Part shown: positions 7,795 through 16,485 of the stretch, one piece after another
Numbering within the stretch: the first letter of the stretch is position 1
How the letters are laid out: every line of letters starts with the position of its first letter
NCBI GenBank assembly: GCA_045531895.1
Contig: JAZSEW010000103.1
Coordinates: 1-21,956, forward strand
Source: SIG299 sp045531895
GTDB taxonomy: Bacteria; Bacillota; Clostridia; Lachnospirales; Lachnospiraceae
Length of the DNA stretch: 21,956 nucleotides
Direction of reading: 5' to 3'
Notes under the pieces: model-generated
Told to the model about the DNA's origin: nothing
What the model saw: only the letters and a program-made list of their open reading frames with translations
Database searches by the model: none
Made by a program: the position numbers and the translations under genes

Positions 7795-7820
7795 CGGAGG
7801 TCGCATCCGTAATACCTCCG
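7795..7820. repeat. Second CGGAGGT/ACCTCCG inverted repeat
   Basis: CGGAGGT (7795-7801) and ACCTCCG (7814-7820) form a 7-bp stem with a 12-base loop. With the hairpin at 7742-7776 this gives four alternating copies of the CGGAGG core in under 80 bases, so alternative pairing between them is possible. Function unknown. Confidence 0.4.
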
Positions 7821-7870
7821 AATATTATTATAAATTATTCGCTACATTAGTAAAAAACACTGTCTTTCCG

Positions 7871-7915
7871 CTACCGCTCTGCCATAGCAGCCTGTGAGCT
7901 TTCATATAATGACTT
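7871..7915 (-). repeat. Degenerate repeat, copy 1 (ends SQAAMAER-stop when translated)
   Basis: On the minus strand this reads VKSLYESSQAAMAER followed by TAG. It lies within a few bases of the sensor-kinase stop codon but is not in frame with it. It shares TCACAGGCTGCTAT with copy 2 (12365-12436) and the SQAA-x-x-x-K/R-TAG ending with copies 2 and 3. It is 27 bases shorter than those two. No start codon or convincing terminator goes with it. Confidence 0.45.
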
Positions 7916-7917
7916 TA

Positions 7918-10677
7918 CTAAATATCCTTCAACAACTTTAAAAGTTCCACATATTCTGTTAAAAACTTTTCTCCTTCTGCCAAAAGCAGTGTTTCCCGAT
8001 TTTCCTTTGCTGCAAGTTCCAGTTTTTTAGCATGCTCCGAAAAATCGTTTGCACCAATGACCAAGGCTGTGCTTTTAAGAGAATGAACAATAATTCTGTA
8101 ATTTTTCCAATCCCGTTCTGAAAAATATTTTTCAAGCTCCGAAACATATTTCTCACCCTGCACACAGAAAGAACGTACCATTTCCTGATACATCTCTTCA
8201 TCGCCATCACAATAGCCAAGGCCTGCGTTTTTATCAATCATTGCTGTTTCTTTCTTCTCCGTTTTTTTCCCTTCCACCTGCTTTTCTTCCAATGGTTTCT
8301 CCGGTCTTTCCTCAGGCCTTTTCTCCTGCTTTTCTTCCGACAGATATTTGCAAATCATTTCTTCCAGTTGCTGTGCCACAATTGGCTTTGAAAGATAGTC
8401 CGTAAATCCTTCTTTCCTATACATTTCAGCCATACCGGAAATAGCATTTGCTGTCAGCACAATAACCTCCGTGTTCCGGTTCGGATTGACCTCGTCTTTT
8501 CTTAAAAGATGCAATGTCTCAATACCATCCGGGACCGGCATCATATGATCCATAAAAATCAAATCAAACTTTTGGTTTCTGCATAATTCAAGGCACTCTG
8601 TTCCCCCCAGTGCCAATGTCAGCTGAATGCCCGTTCTTTTTAAAAGTGATTTTGCCACTAACAGATTCATCTCATTGTCGTCCACAATTAAAATCTCGGC
8701 TGCAGGCGCATATAGTCTTGATTCCAAATTCTCTCTCTCATATGAATCCCTCTGGTATGCCTCATCCAGTTTTCCCAATGGACTTGCATCTATAACCTGC
8801 TGTGGAATCTTTACAGTAAAACAGGAACCTTTTCCATATTCACTCGTCACTTCGATGTTTCCACCCATCATTTCCGTTAAACGCTTCGTAATATTTAAAC
8901 CAAGTCCGGTTCCTTCAATATACCGGTTTTTTTGCTCTTCTAAGCGTTGGAAACTACTAAACAGCCTCTCCATATCCTCGGGTTTTATTCCCATTCCTGT
9001 ATCCTCTACCGATAAGTGCAGCATAAACTCATCCTGCGAATAAATACCCTTTACCGCAAAAGTAACAGAACCTTCTTTTGTATATTTGACTGCATTCGAC
9101 AGCAGATTGTTTAAAATCTGACGGATACGGATTTCATCTCCCTTTAATATTGTAGGTAAGGATTCTTCAATATTTACATTTAATGTAAGTTTCTTACTGT
9201 CTGCCTTAATTTGAATTCCTTTTACAATGTCCGCCAATATTTTGGACAAATAGTACTCCGTTTCTACAATATCCAGCTTTCCTGCTTCAATTTTAGAAAA
9301 GTCCAGAATATCATTAATTAGTCCCAATAAAAGATTACTTGCATTTTCCACATTTTGCGCATATTCCCGTATAGTACCATCCTGCCCTTCCCGTAAAATC
9401 ATCTCATTCATACCAATAATTGTATTAATTGGTGTCCTGATTTCATGAGACATATTAGCAAGGAACTGTGTCTTTGCATTTCCGGCTGCAATTGCCATCT
9501 GTTTTTCTTTTTCTACTGCCAGCATCTCCCTTGCTGTCTTAAAAATAGCAGTAACCAACAAAACAAGTAACCCAAAGCTCAATAGCACTCCGCCATGAAT
9601 CGCAACCTCCGGCACAAAATTAGTGTAGACTTCCCATGCAGTTACAATAATCATGGCAACAATACCGATAGCAACTTCTCCGTATTCCTGCAGTTTTCCT
9701 CTCACTATATCTAAAACAATTGTAATTGCCATGATAAGTATCATTACAACAATACATCCATAAGCAACAATGGATGTATCCGCGAGGTCAGCTACTCCAA
9801 ACACCTGCAACAAAACAGATGCAAAAAAATCGGCAGCTACAAACCACGAAAGTACTTTGTATAATTTCTCATAACGTTTTTTCTGCAAACGGCATATATA
9901 TACCATAAATGGATATGGAATCAGTATGGTTAATAAAAATCCAACATACGATGCCACAGAAGAATTTGGCAGAAAGAGCTGACGAATTCTGGATTCCGAA
10001 AGCATCGCCAGAGAAAGCTGCAATAATCCCAGTCCCAGATAAGCAATATCCATTTTTACTTTATAGACAATCCGCAGTATACCTGCCACCAATAGTGTGA
10101 TTGTACTTAAAACAAGCATACATAGTGACACCATAAGAACAACCGCACATTGCTCAAGCAGTGTATAGACGATATCTAATTTCTCGCCAACATAAATTTC
10201 ATTCAGGAACCCGGAATATTCACATCTGCTGACCGTTTCTATCACCAGAACTTTTCCGGCATCCTCGTCCTTTATCTCAAAAAAAACAAATGCACTGACA
10301 CTATCTCTTCCAAACAGGCGACTATCCCTGGTGCAATATTCCATTCTGAGTTCCTCACCGACATAGACATACATATCCTGTTGGGACGCTCTCATACACA
10401 TCCAGGTATCCTGCTGATTTTCTGCCAGAGTTGTTTCTATTCGTACTGTTTCTCCCCGTGCCGCATCACAAGTTCCAGGAAGTTCTATCTGTTCTCTGCT
10501 GCCATCCGGAAAAACCCGCTCCCATTGTGATTCAAACAATGTACTTTTTCCTATGCCGGTTGGATTTTCCTTTGGCATAACCAATTCTCCAATGGTAAGA
10601 AACAAAATCACACCCAATAACAGCAATATAAACATGCTATTCAGCACTTTTCCAATTTGTTTATCTTTTGTTTTCAC
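7918..10677 (-). CDS. Hybrid sensor histidine kinase with receiver and Hpt domains
   Basis: A 919-residue membrane kinase built for a phosphorelay. After one N-terminal helix (about 14-32) comes an extracytoplasmic beta-rich region (about 40-165). A cluster of about six or seven membrane helices follows (170-385), resembling 7TM receptor-type sensors. The kinase core has HEIRTP with His411, an N-box (NNLLSNAVKYT, Asn528), G1 DTGMG (Asp559) and G2 GTGLGL (589-594). A receiver domain has acidic residues Asp666/667, phospho-acceptor Asp710 and Lys764. A charged Lys/Glu-rich linker (about 781-812) leads to a C-terminal Hpt domain with His865 in HSLKST. The start is a GTG with GAGGAG about 9 bases upstream. 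The 72-base gap from the preceding gene shows no promoter, so the two are probably co-transcribed. No DNA-binding response regulator is encoded nearby; the output partner must be elsewhere. Confidence 0.9.
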   Translation of the reverse strand: MKTKDKQIGKVLNSMFILLLLGVILFLTIGELVMPKENPTGIGKSTLFESQWERVFPDGSREQIELPGTCDAARGETVRIETTLAENQQDTWMCMRASQQDMYVYVGEELRMEYCTRDSRLFGRDSVSAFVFFEIKDEDAGKVLVIETVSRCEYSGFLNEIYVGEKLDIVYTLLEQCAVVLMVSLCMLVLSTITLLVAGILRIVYKVKMDIAYLGLGLLQLSLAMLSESRIRQLFLPNSSVASYVGFLLTILIPYPFMVYICRLQKKRYEKLYKVLSWFVAADFFASVLLQVFGVADLADTSIVAYGCIVVMILIMAITIVLDIVRGKLQEYGEVAIGIVAMIIVTAWEVYTNFVPEVAIHGGVLLSFGLLVLLVTAIFKTAREMLAVEKEKQMAIAAGNAKTQFLANMSHEIRTPINTIIGMNEMILREGQDGTIREYAQNVENASNLLLGLINDILDFSKIEAGKLDIVETEYYLSKILADIVKGIQIKADSKKLTLNVNIEESLPTILKGDEIRIRQILNNLLSNAVKYTKEGSVTFAVKGIYSQDEFMLHLSVEDTGMGIKPEDMERLFSSFQRLEEQKNRYIEGTGLGLNITKRLTEMMGGNIEVTSEYGKGSCFTVKIPQQVIDASPLGKLDEAYQRDSYERENLESRLYAPAAEILIVDDNEMNLLVAKSLLKRTGIQLTLALGGTECLELCRNQKFDLIFMDHMMPVPDGIETLHLLRKDEVNPNRNTEVIVLTANAISGMAEMYRKEGFTDYLSKPIVAQQLEEMICKYLSEEKQEKRPEERPEKPLEEKQVEGKKTEKKETAMIDKNAGLGYCDGDEEMYQEMVRSFCVQGEKYVSELEKYFSERDWKNYRIIVHSLKSTALVIGANDFSEHAKKLELAAKENRETLLLAEGEKFLTEYVELLKLLKDI

Positions 10678-10749
10678 CGTTTTTTCTCCTCTCCGGCTAC
10701 AGTAACACAGTTCTTTTTGCCTGCCAGTAACGACAGTACATTGCTAATT

Positions 10750-11742
10750 CTACAAAAAAGGTCTTTTATCTAAAACTAATTTTAGCGGTTTAGAGGTTCT
10801 TATATAACCCGGAAGTGCATCCTGTAAAACAGCCAAGGCACATACAATAGCAAACAAAGTATTCAAATCATTAAGCGTTTCTGAGGTTTCTGTATCCATT
10901 GCCAACAATTGACTTATAAGACCGTCGGCAATCTCCTTAAGAATCTTCTGAGTTTCATTAAAGCTTACACCCGCACGTCTTTGAACTCTTGACAGCATAT
11001 AGGTATAATCAATATCCGGCCAGCCTACTTCCTTTGAAAAATCAATACATACACCTTCATAGTATGCCTTTATGCAAGTGTCTAAAAGCTCTTTTGGATA
11101 TGGAAGAGGTCTCTTGGCATATTCATAGTTAAATACATAATGAAAGGTACTTGCAAGATAATGAAAGGCAGGAGCTCCCTCTAAAGCTTCTTTTTTCCAA
11201 AGACCTGTCTTGGCATCTGCATTAGCATCCAACCAGTTAAAATAGTAATCCTCCCATTCATCTCCCACCGTATTGGTAAGCAACATGGAAGCATATATCC
11301 CCGCACCAAGATGAGCCCCCAGCCAAGGCTCTTTTGCCCAGTTAATACTTTCCATGAACTCATACAAGCCTTCTCTTGTACTGTATCTTTCAAAATCTAC
11401 TGCTTTATAAAGCGGTTCTGCATCAAGAAGATTCAGTGCCCCACTAACAAAGGCCGTTGTATGGGTTGCAAAATTTCCCGGATTTTCAAACAAACCGTTC
11501 TCTTTATTCTGGAAGTCCTGCAAGACCTTAACAAATGCTTCTTTTTCTTTTGCATCCTTTGGAAGCTCATTTACTGTATACAAAATATTAACAGCATTAG
11601 CACAGCCATAAGGTGTTGAACCTAAGTTACGACTGTTTTTATCATTCTGCGTTATCCACTGGCTGTACTTTCCCGGTTCCCCGAGATAATGTTTATCTAC
11701 TATTTTCTTTATTTCTTTCATAAAAGGTCTTAAATCGTACAT
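10750..11742 (-). CDS. Predicted alpha/alpha-toroid protein, function unknown
   Basis: A 330-residue soluble, almost all-helical protein without a signal peptide or membrane segment. It has repeating blocks in which a short Gly-Leu-aromatic turn (ENGLFENPG near 80, REGLYEF near 123, KTGLWKKEA near 178) is followed by a His/Ala-rich helix (FATHTTAFVSGAL, GAHLGAGIYASML, FHYLASTFHYVF). Such repeats recall the alpha/alpha toroids of terpenoid cyclases, prenyltransferases and some glycan-active enzymes, but I see no diagnostic DxDD, QW or zinc motif. RBS GGAGGT precedes the ATG closely. It lies between a broken methyltransferase gene and the hybrid sensor kinase, on the same strand. A role in providing or sensing the kinase ligand is speculation. 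Confidence 0.75.
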   Translation of the reverse strand: MYDLRPFMKEIKKIVDKHYLGEPGKYSQWITQNDKNSRNLGSTPYGCANAVNILYTVNELPKDAKEKEAFVKVLQDFQNKENGLFENPGNFATHTTAFVSGALNLLDAEPLYKAVDFERYSTREGLYEFMESINWAKEPWLGAHLGAGIYASMLLTNTVGDEWEDYYFNWLDANADAKTGLWKKEALEGAPAFHYLASTFHYVFNYEYAKRPLPYPKELLDTCIKAYYEGVCIDFSKEVGWPDIDYTYMLSRVQRRAGVSFNETQKILKEIADGLISQLLAMDTETSETLNDLNTLFAIVCALAVLQDALPGYIRTSKPLKLVLDKRPFL

Positions 11743-11806
11743 ATTACCTCCATTTCCAATGAAATTATCTTCATTTCACCATAAAAAATTATTTTTCTCA
11801 GTGAAC

Positions 11807-12149
11807 TTACTGTCTTTTGGCCACCACAGTAAATTCTCCCGGTATATTACTATTTGTCCATGCCGGATGTTCATCAAATTTTTCCATATTAAATCCGCTT
11901 TTGATAATAGCATTAATAATTTCGCTCATCGTGTTCTGTTCCAATTTGTACATGATTTGCATAAATTCATCGATATCATGAAAATAGTGTAACACACCAC
12001 CCTCCATGAAAACAACATCAAAATAGTTTACATATCTTCTTAACATTCCTTTCGGATTTTCCTTATTCTTACGTACCCGTTCACTTGGACTACCATCTTG
12101 TTTCATCCAAAAGCCACACTGCCTTATTTTGACAGCTGTAATCTTTCAT
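11807..12149 (-). pseudogene. Decayed SAM-dependent methyltransferase gene
   Basis: The last 99 codons form an open frame with segments typical of class I SAM methyltransferases: FDVVFMEGGVLHYFHDIDEF (motif II/III region), then IINAIIKSGFNMEKF, then EHPAWTNSNIPGEFTVVAKR. Missing are the GxGxG SAM-binding loop, which should precede NYFDVV, and the 50 or so residues normally between YKL and the IINAI helix, so there are at least two internal deletions. A plausible original start at 12149 (GGAGGTG about 10 bases upstream) encodes MKDYSCQNKAVW in a different frame that soon ends, implying a frameshift before SERVRKNKENP. The product cannot bind SAM as it stands. It is upstream of and co-oriented with the toroid gene. 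Confidence 0.7.
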
Positions 12150-12191
12150 CAGTCCTGACACCTCCGAATTCACATATTATCTTCCGCAATA

Positions 12192-12221
12192 ATATAACTG
12201 TTATTTATTATACAGTAATAT
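12192..12221 (-). promoter_or_regulatory. AT-rich palindrome over a candidate promoter
   Basis: ATATAACTGT (12192-12201) and ACAGTAATAT (12212-12221) are inverted repeats with one mismatch and a 10-base spacer. On the minus strand the palindrome covers TATAAT (plus 12207-12212), with a poor -35 (GTGCAA, 17 bases upstream). It could be a repressed promoter for the methyltransferase remnant, toroid and kinase unit. The -35 is weak, so this is tentative. Confidence 0.35.
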
Positions 12222-12305
12222 TATCCAAATTGCACTACTAAAGTATCTTTTTTCTCAGAAAGAGATTTATTCCCCAACCTTTAAAAAGCTCACTCCACAA
12301 ACCAC

Positions 12306-12336
12306 AAAAGCCCACAAAGACAGGGTCCTTGTGGGC
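12306..12336 (-). terminator. Rho-independent terminator of the transglutaminase-like gene
   Basis: On the minus strand GCCCACAA (plus 12329-12336) pairs with TTGTGGGC (plus 12310-12317) around an 11-base loop, followed by four U. It lies about 150 bases past the stop codon, after repeat copy 2, so copy 2 is inside the transcript. Confidence 0.75.
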
Positions 12337-12364
12337 AATATTGCTTTTCCTATTTTATGATATA

Positions 12365-12436
12365 CTACTTATCTGCAATAGCAGCCTGTGAAGTCGGGCT
12401 ACACTGGTAAGGCATTGAGGCTTTCATATACCCCTT
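12365..12436 (-). repeat. Degenerate 72-bp repeat, copy 2 (KGY ... SQAAIADK-stop when translated)
   Basis: On the minus strand 23 codons plus TAG: it begins KGYMKASMPYQC and ends SPTSQAAIADK. It is the same length as copy 3 (20464-20535) and matches it at KGY, SQAA and the final K-TAG with different third codon bases. It is in the same frame as the preceding transglutaminase-like gene but beyond several stop codons. An internal ATG (12427-12425, preceded closely by AAGGGG) could start a 20-residue peptide. Confidence 0.5.
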
Positions 12437-12487
12437 AACATTGTAAATCTCACGAATTCACAAACTCTTTTCAATGTAATATTAGTA

Positions 12488-13651
12488 TTAGTACTGGAAC
12501 ATCCATCTCTGTCGATTGTATTCTTCATTAATAGAAGGTACATCTGATGGTAATTCTTCGGATTTGAATATTTTGCATTCGAATTCCCAAGTACCTGTTC
12601 TATAAATTTCTTTAACATCTAAACCTTCTTCGAATCCGACTGTAGGAATGTTTCCCATTTCTACCCAACCATCAATACTATCTCTCATATAGTCAAGATA
12701 AACTGGAGGACATTCATCAAACTCGGTTGCATCGATTACAAATACAGCAATAATATTCTGGTCGTAATCTTTCTTATAAGAAGGGTCTTCAAGTCTCATT
12801 GCCATAAACTCATCCCAAGTCTTGAATTTCTTGGTCTGATTCTGGTAATATGTTCTGTTATCTCTTGTAAACATAGCATCACAACTAAATGCTCTGTCAC
12901 TGATTTCATTTGTGTAGTCATGGACATAGTACCAACCGTCCTCATAGAACCAGTTGTAAATATGTCCCCAACGACCAGTTTCATAAACGAAGCCAGCACG
13001 TTCGAAATCATCTTTCAGAACATAATGTGCTACATTTGCAATATCACAGCAGACACCTTTACCTGCTTCAATAACAGCAGATGCATCCATTGCCCATGTC
13101 CATTTACTTTCAGTTGCTACAATGTGGAATGATGGGTCATAGTACATCCATCTTTCTAAGATGTATGCAGTCATGTCTGTAAGGGTATTAATATTATTCT
13201 TTACCTTTTCAACATCTGCATCCAACCAACATGTTTCACCACCATTGTTTGGAAGCCAACCAATTTCATTGGTTGTAGTTTCATGGATTACATCTTTACC
13301 ATTGTTGTAAGTGGTAACAGTTACGTTAAAAGTCTTAATATAACTGTTACAAGCTGCTGTAATGGTAACTTCACCTTCTTTAAGAGGATGTGCAAGACCA
13401 TTATCATCAATGGTCAAGATATTTTCATCAGAAGATATCCACTTGATTGCTTCATCTGTTTCTAAAGCAAAATACTTGTCCTTATCAACATAAAGAGTAA
13501 CTTCTTCTGTTGGCAACGCTGCTGTTGTAACAGCTCCAATAATCTTACCAGGCATTTCCATGGAAATTACCGCTTCACTAAAATATACGCTGCTTGTAAG
13601 AATAGCACTCGCCATTATTCCTCCAAAAGTTCTCAAAAGTATTTTATGCAT
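12488..13651 (-). CDS. Secreted protein with bacterial Ig-like and transglutaminase-like domains
   Basis: A 387-residue exported protein. An N-terminal signal sequence (MHKILLRTFGGIMASAILTS) is followed by a short linker and a BIG2-type Ig-like domain (about 47-113, with IKWISSDENILTIDDNG and EGEVTITAA). Residues about 140-310 resemble a transglutaminase/protease-like domain: the Cys motif is GVCCDIA with Cys201 as likely nucleophile, the His is in GRWGHIYNWF (His230) and the Asp is in YYVHDYT (Asp245). Such domains act as cysteine peptidases or amidases on cell-surface proteins or peptidoglycan, but no substrate can be read here. The C-terminal 75 residues are unassigned; no LPXTG or membrane anchor is present, so it is probably secreted or held by the Ig-like part. 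RBS AAAGGAGAA. A single-gene unit with its own promoter and terminator. Confidence 0.85.
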   Translation of the reverse strand: MHKILLRTFGGIMASAILTSSVYFSEAVISMEMPGKIIGAVTTAALPTEEVTLYVDKDKYFALETDEAIKWISSDENILTIDDNGLAHPLKEGEVTITAACNSYIKTFNVTVTTYNNGKDVIHETTTNEIGWLPNNGGETCWLDADVEKVKNNINTLTDMTAYILERWMYYDPSFHIVATESKWTWAMDASAVIEAGKGVCCDIANVAHYVLKDDFERAGFVYETGRWGHIYNWFYEDGWYYVHDYTNEISDRAFSCDAMFTRDNRTYYQNQTKKFKTWDEFMAMRLEDPSYKKDYDQNIIAVFVIDATEFDECPPVYLDYMRDSIDGWVEMGNIPTVGFEEGLDVKEIYRTGTWEFECKIFKSEELPSDVPSINEEYNRQRWMFQY

Positions 13652-13687
13652 ATTATTCTCCTTTCGAATAAAAACTGTTTTACTGAA

Positions 13688-13717
13688 ATTATACCATTCT
13701 AATATTTACTCTGTCCT
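13688..13717 (-). promoter_or_regulatory. Extended -10 promoter of the transglutaminase-like gene
   Basis: On the minus strand TGGTATAAT, an extended -10 (TATAAT at plus 13688-13693), lies 18 bases from AGGACA (plus 13712-13717). It is about 40 bases before the start codon. Confidence 0.6.
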
Positions 13718-13867
13718 GTGCTCTGTGCATACTTTTTAGATTGAGTATATTTCTGCGCATATAGGTCTGGCACATAATGCTCATTTGTAAACATCAAACA
13801 AATCCAGCCTTCCGTTCAAAATGCAACGACTCTAACCGTCGTGGGATGATCGGGTGATTTTAACAAT

Positions 13868-13909
13868 TAAACAGACTCCGCACGACACCTATGTGGCATA
13901 CGGAGTCTG
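13868..13909 (-). terminator. Terminator after the beta-galactosidase gene
   Basis: CAGACTCCG and CGGAGTCTG (plus 13872-13880 and 13901-13909) form a perfect 9-bp stem. The stem continues inward with wobble pairs and one mismatch and is followed on the minus strand by a short U-rich tail. It lies just past the stop codon of the GH2 gene. The rest of the gap (13718-13867) shows no gene I can support. Confidence 0.75.
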
Positions 13910-13914
13910 ATCTA

Positions 13915-16485
13915 TCAAAATGTAAAGGTAAACGTATTTTTAAACTTCTTCGGAATCTCATATTCATCCGGCAGATTCGGACCACAGGAATAAAAACCGA
14001 CACCGCGCATTGCAAGGTCGATACATACATTTACAAAGTCGTTTTCAGTGAGTTCAAAAGAATGTAACGTCTCACGAAGCTGTTCTGTAGTAAACGGGTT
14101 CACTGAACAGGAGAATGGATGCTCAGCAGTAACTTTAAACAGATTCTTTATCGCCATATATTTGCAAGCGTGATGGCTACCCGACTCCTGTGGACGAATA
14201 TACTCATAATCATAGTTTTCTTCAGCGGAGCTTACATAGTATCCATACTCACTAGCGACATGCTTATCTACATAGCTCTCGGTAGGACCAAAGCCCACAT
14301 ACGAGAAGTTACCATATGCCTTTTCTACACCAAACTCAATACCGAATCGTGGGAAACGTTCCACATAATCGGCAAGCTTATACTCAATAGTAGCGGTAAG
14401 AACATTGCCTGTTACCACATAAAGAAGTTCAAACTCAGCCGCAGGCATTAAACAATTGGCTGCAAGACATCCTTTGAATTTATAGCTGTTGTTAGTCTTC
14501 TCACAAGAGAAAATTTGCGGTTTGCATGCATCCAAATGACATCTGCCTATCCAATGCGGAATCAGATCACGATCGTTATCTGTGTAACGGGTGATATTAA
14601 AGTGAATCGGTGTACTCAAAACCTCGTTGCCGTCTGCTTTAATTGAGGTAATCTCGCCTGTATGCTCATTTACTTCAATATCAATAGCGGAGGAAAATTT
14701 ATAGGTGCTGGCCGGAATCTCTACGGAACAAACTTCTGATTTAGTTTTTCCACCATAAACTGCCATCATTTCAAGTGCATTGGATTTAAGTTTTCTATCA
14801 GGGGTCAAAAGCCCATCGGCACAAAAGTTACCATCATGTTCAGGTTCTTTAAAGTCACCGCCATAGAGGAATCCGTCATCGGTCTTGATACCGTGGTCAG
14901 CCCACTCCCAAACAAATGCGCCCATCATCTGTTCGTTGTTGTAAATCATGTCCCAGTATTCTGCAATATCACCACAGCTGTTACCCATAGCATGGGTATA
15001 TTCACACATAACAAACGGTCGATTTTCTTCCGGATTGTCCAACACCTTTTCCCTGATGGTCTGGAAGGAAGGATACATCATACTAACCATATCTACAAGC
15101 TCCGTATAGTAATATTTTGGATCAGCATTTTGAAGACCTTCATAATGTACAGGTCTTGTCTTATCTCTGTTTTTAATATAGTTTGCCCCTTTAAAGAACG
15201 CCTTTCCAAAAGAACTTTCGTTACCAAGCGACCAAATAATAACGCTTGGACGATTTTTATCCCTTTCCACAAGAGCGGTGTGCCTGTCAGTAATGCCTGG
15301 GGTAAAGAAATCATTTTCCGCATATTCTTCCCACAGTGGAATATCATACCGCCCGTCACGGCAACAAGCACCATGCATTTCAAGGTCAGCCTCATCCATC
15401 ACATAAATACCAAATTTGTCACACAACATATAGAATTCCGGACTGTTAGGATAATGCGAAGTACGAACAGCATTCACATTAAGCTCTTTCATTAAATGAA
15501 TGTCTTTTGCCATATCTTCAAGGCTAACGGTTGCAGCTGTTTCACAGTGAAAATCGTGACGGTTTACACCCTTTAGTTTTACAGGCTCACCATTTATTTT
15601 GAAAACCTTCCCAGCAATGCTAACCACACGGAAGCCAATGCTTTCAATTATTTTTTCTCCCTTAGCATAAAGTTCAAGTGTATAGAGATTAGGTTCTTCA
15701 GCAGTCCAAAGTTTTACGTCAGGTACAATTATTTCCGTCCTCATTTTAGCAGGAACAATAACGATATTATCCTCAAGCACAATTTTTATATCCGTTTCAC
15801 TTTCATTGACAAACGTAAGCATGCCATCCTTACCGCTATAAGTGGTTTCTATTTTATAATCAGTAATATGTCCTTCCGGACGGGTGAGCATATATACATT
15901 TCTGAAAATACCGGAGAACCGGAACTTATCCTGGCATTCAAGGTAAGTGGAAATACACCATTTAAGAACAAGAACATCGATCGTATTTTCACCGTTTACT
16001 ACAAGGTCGGTAACGTCAAACTCACTGGTGGCGTGAGAAATTTGGGAATAACCCTTAAACTCGCCGTTAATATAGATGTAAAAAGCACTATCTACACCTT
16101 CGAAGTTAATATAATATCTTTCCCCCTTCTGCTTTTTTACGTTAAAGGTACGACGATAATGCCAGCAAGGATTCTCATAAGGAATATGCGGCAACATAAC
16201 CGGGAATGGATATCGAATGTTAAGATACTGAATATGGTCATAGCCATGCATCTGCACACAGGCAGGTACTGGAATAGATGATTCCAGCATTTCGTTAACA
16301 TCAAAATCCTCTACGTGGTCGTGCTGCTTAATCTGCCATACACCATCAAGCGAGGTGAATCTGGAGCTTGATGTACGGTCCAGGATACCGTGCTTTGTAC
16401 GCACGGTATCCTTTTCAGCAAAAGGAATATAATAACTTCTATGAGGCATAGTGCCTATTCTGTCAAATTTTTCAAACTCTTTCAT
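13915..16485 (-). CDS. GH2-family beta-galactosidase
   Basis: An 856-residue cytoplasmic glycoside hydrolase of the LacZ type, predicted to hydrolyse terminal beta-D-galactosides such as lactose. It has the GH2 order: N-terminal sugar-binding domain (about 45-205), immunoglobulin-like domain (about 206-295), TIM barrel (about 296-580) and C-terminal beta-sandwich (about 600-856). Key motifs are KGVNRHDFH (305-313), the acid/base glutamate in IIWSLGNESSFG (Glu423) and the nucleophile in FVMCEYTHAMGNS (Glu495). These correspond to LacZ Glu461 and Glu537. It is shorter than E. coli LacZ (about 1,023), within the family range. No signal peptide, so the substrate must be imported. Its ATG lies within the transporter gene (14-base overlap) with GGAGAG upstream, giving coupled synthesis. 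Confidence 0.92.
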   Translation of the reverse strand: MKEFEKFDRIGTMPHRSYYIPFAEKDTVRTKHGILDRTSSSRFTSLDGVWQIKQHDHVEDFDVNEMLESSIPVPACVQMHGYDHIQYLNIRYPFPVMLPHIPYENPCWHYRRTFNVKKQKGERYYINFEGVDSAFYIYINGEFKGYSQISHATSEFDVTDLVVNGENTIDVLVLKWCISTYLECQDKFRFSGIFRNVYMLTRPEGHITDYKIETTYSGKDGMLTFVNESETDIKIVLEDNIVIVPAKMRTEIIVPDVKLWTAEEPNLYTLELYAKGEKIIESIGFRVVSIAGKVFKINGEPVKLKGVNRHDFHCETAATVSLEDMAKDIHLMKELNVNAVRTSHYPNSPEFYMLCDKFGIYVMDEADLEMHGACCRDGRYDIPLWEEYAENDFFTPGITDRHTALVERDKNRPSVIIWSLGNESSFGKAFFKGANYIKNRDKTRPVHYEGLQNADPKYYYTELVDMVSMMYPSFQTIREKVLDNPEENRPFVMCEYTHAMGNSCGDIAEYWDMIYNNEQMMGAFVWEWADHGIKTDDGFLYGGDFKEPEHDGNFCADGLLTPDRKLKSNALEMMAVYGGKTKSEVCSVEIPASTYKFSSAIDIEVNEHTGEITSIKADGNEVLSTPIHFNITRYTDNDRDLIPHWIGRCHLDACKPQIFSCEKTNNSYKFKGCLAANCLMPAAEFELLYVVTGNVLTATIEYKLADYVERFPRFGIEFGVEKAYGNFSYVGFGPTESYVDKHVASEYGYYVSSAEENYDYEYIRPQESGSHHACKYMAIKNLFKVTAEHPFSCSVNPFTTEQLRETLHSFELTENDFVNVCIDLAMRGVGFYSCGPNLPDEYEIPKKFKNTFTFTF

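Noticed and set aside
7880..7915. A Walker-A-like SGSGKT in a short frame after the sensor kinase
   Set aside because: Only about 25 codons, no other ATPase motif, and it is the out-of-frame reading of repeat copy 1.
12361..12440. The repeat elements as c-di-GMP or other riboswitches, given the EAL genes nearby
   Set aside because: They lie downstream, not upstream, of genes; the GEMM core motifs are absent and the predicted stems differ between copies.
12424..12618. A 64-codon minus-strand frame overlapping the end of the transglutaminase-like gene
   Set aside because: It overlaps a well-supported coding region in another frame and has no recognisable protein features.
13699..13794. A 31-codon minus-strand frame (MFTNEHYVPDLYAQKYTQ and so on) before the transglutaminase-like gene
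   Set aside because: No good RBS, runs through the -35 box of the next gene, and frames of this length arise by chance in AT-rich gaps.
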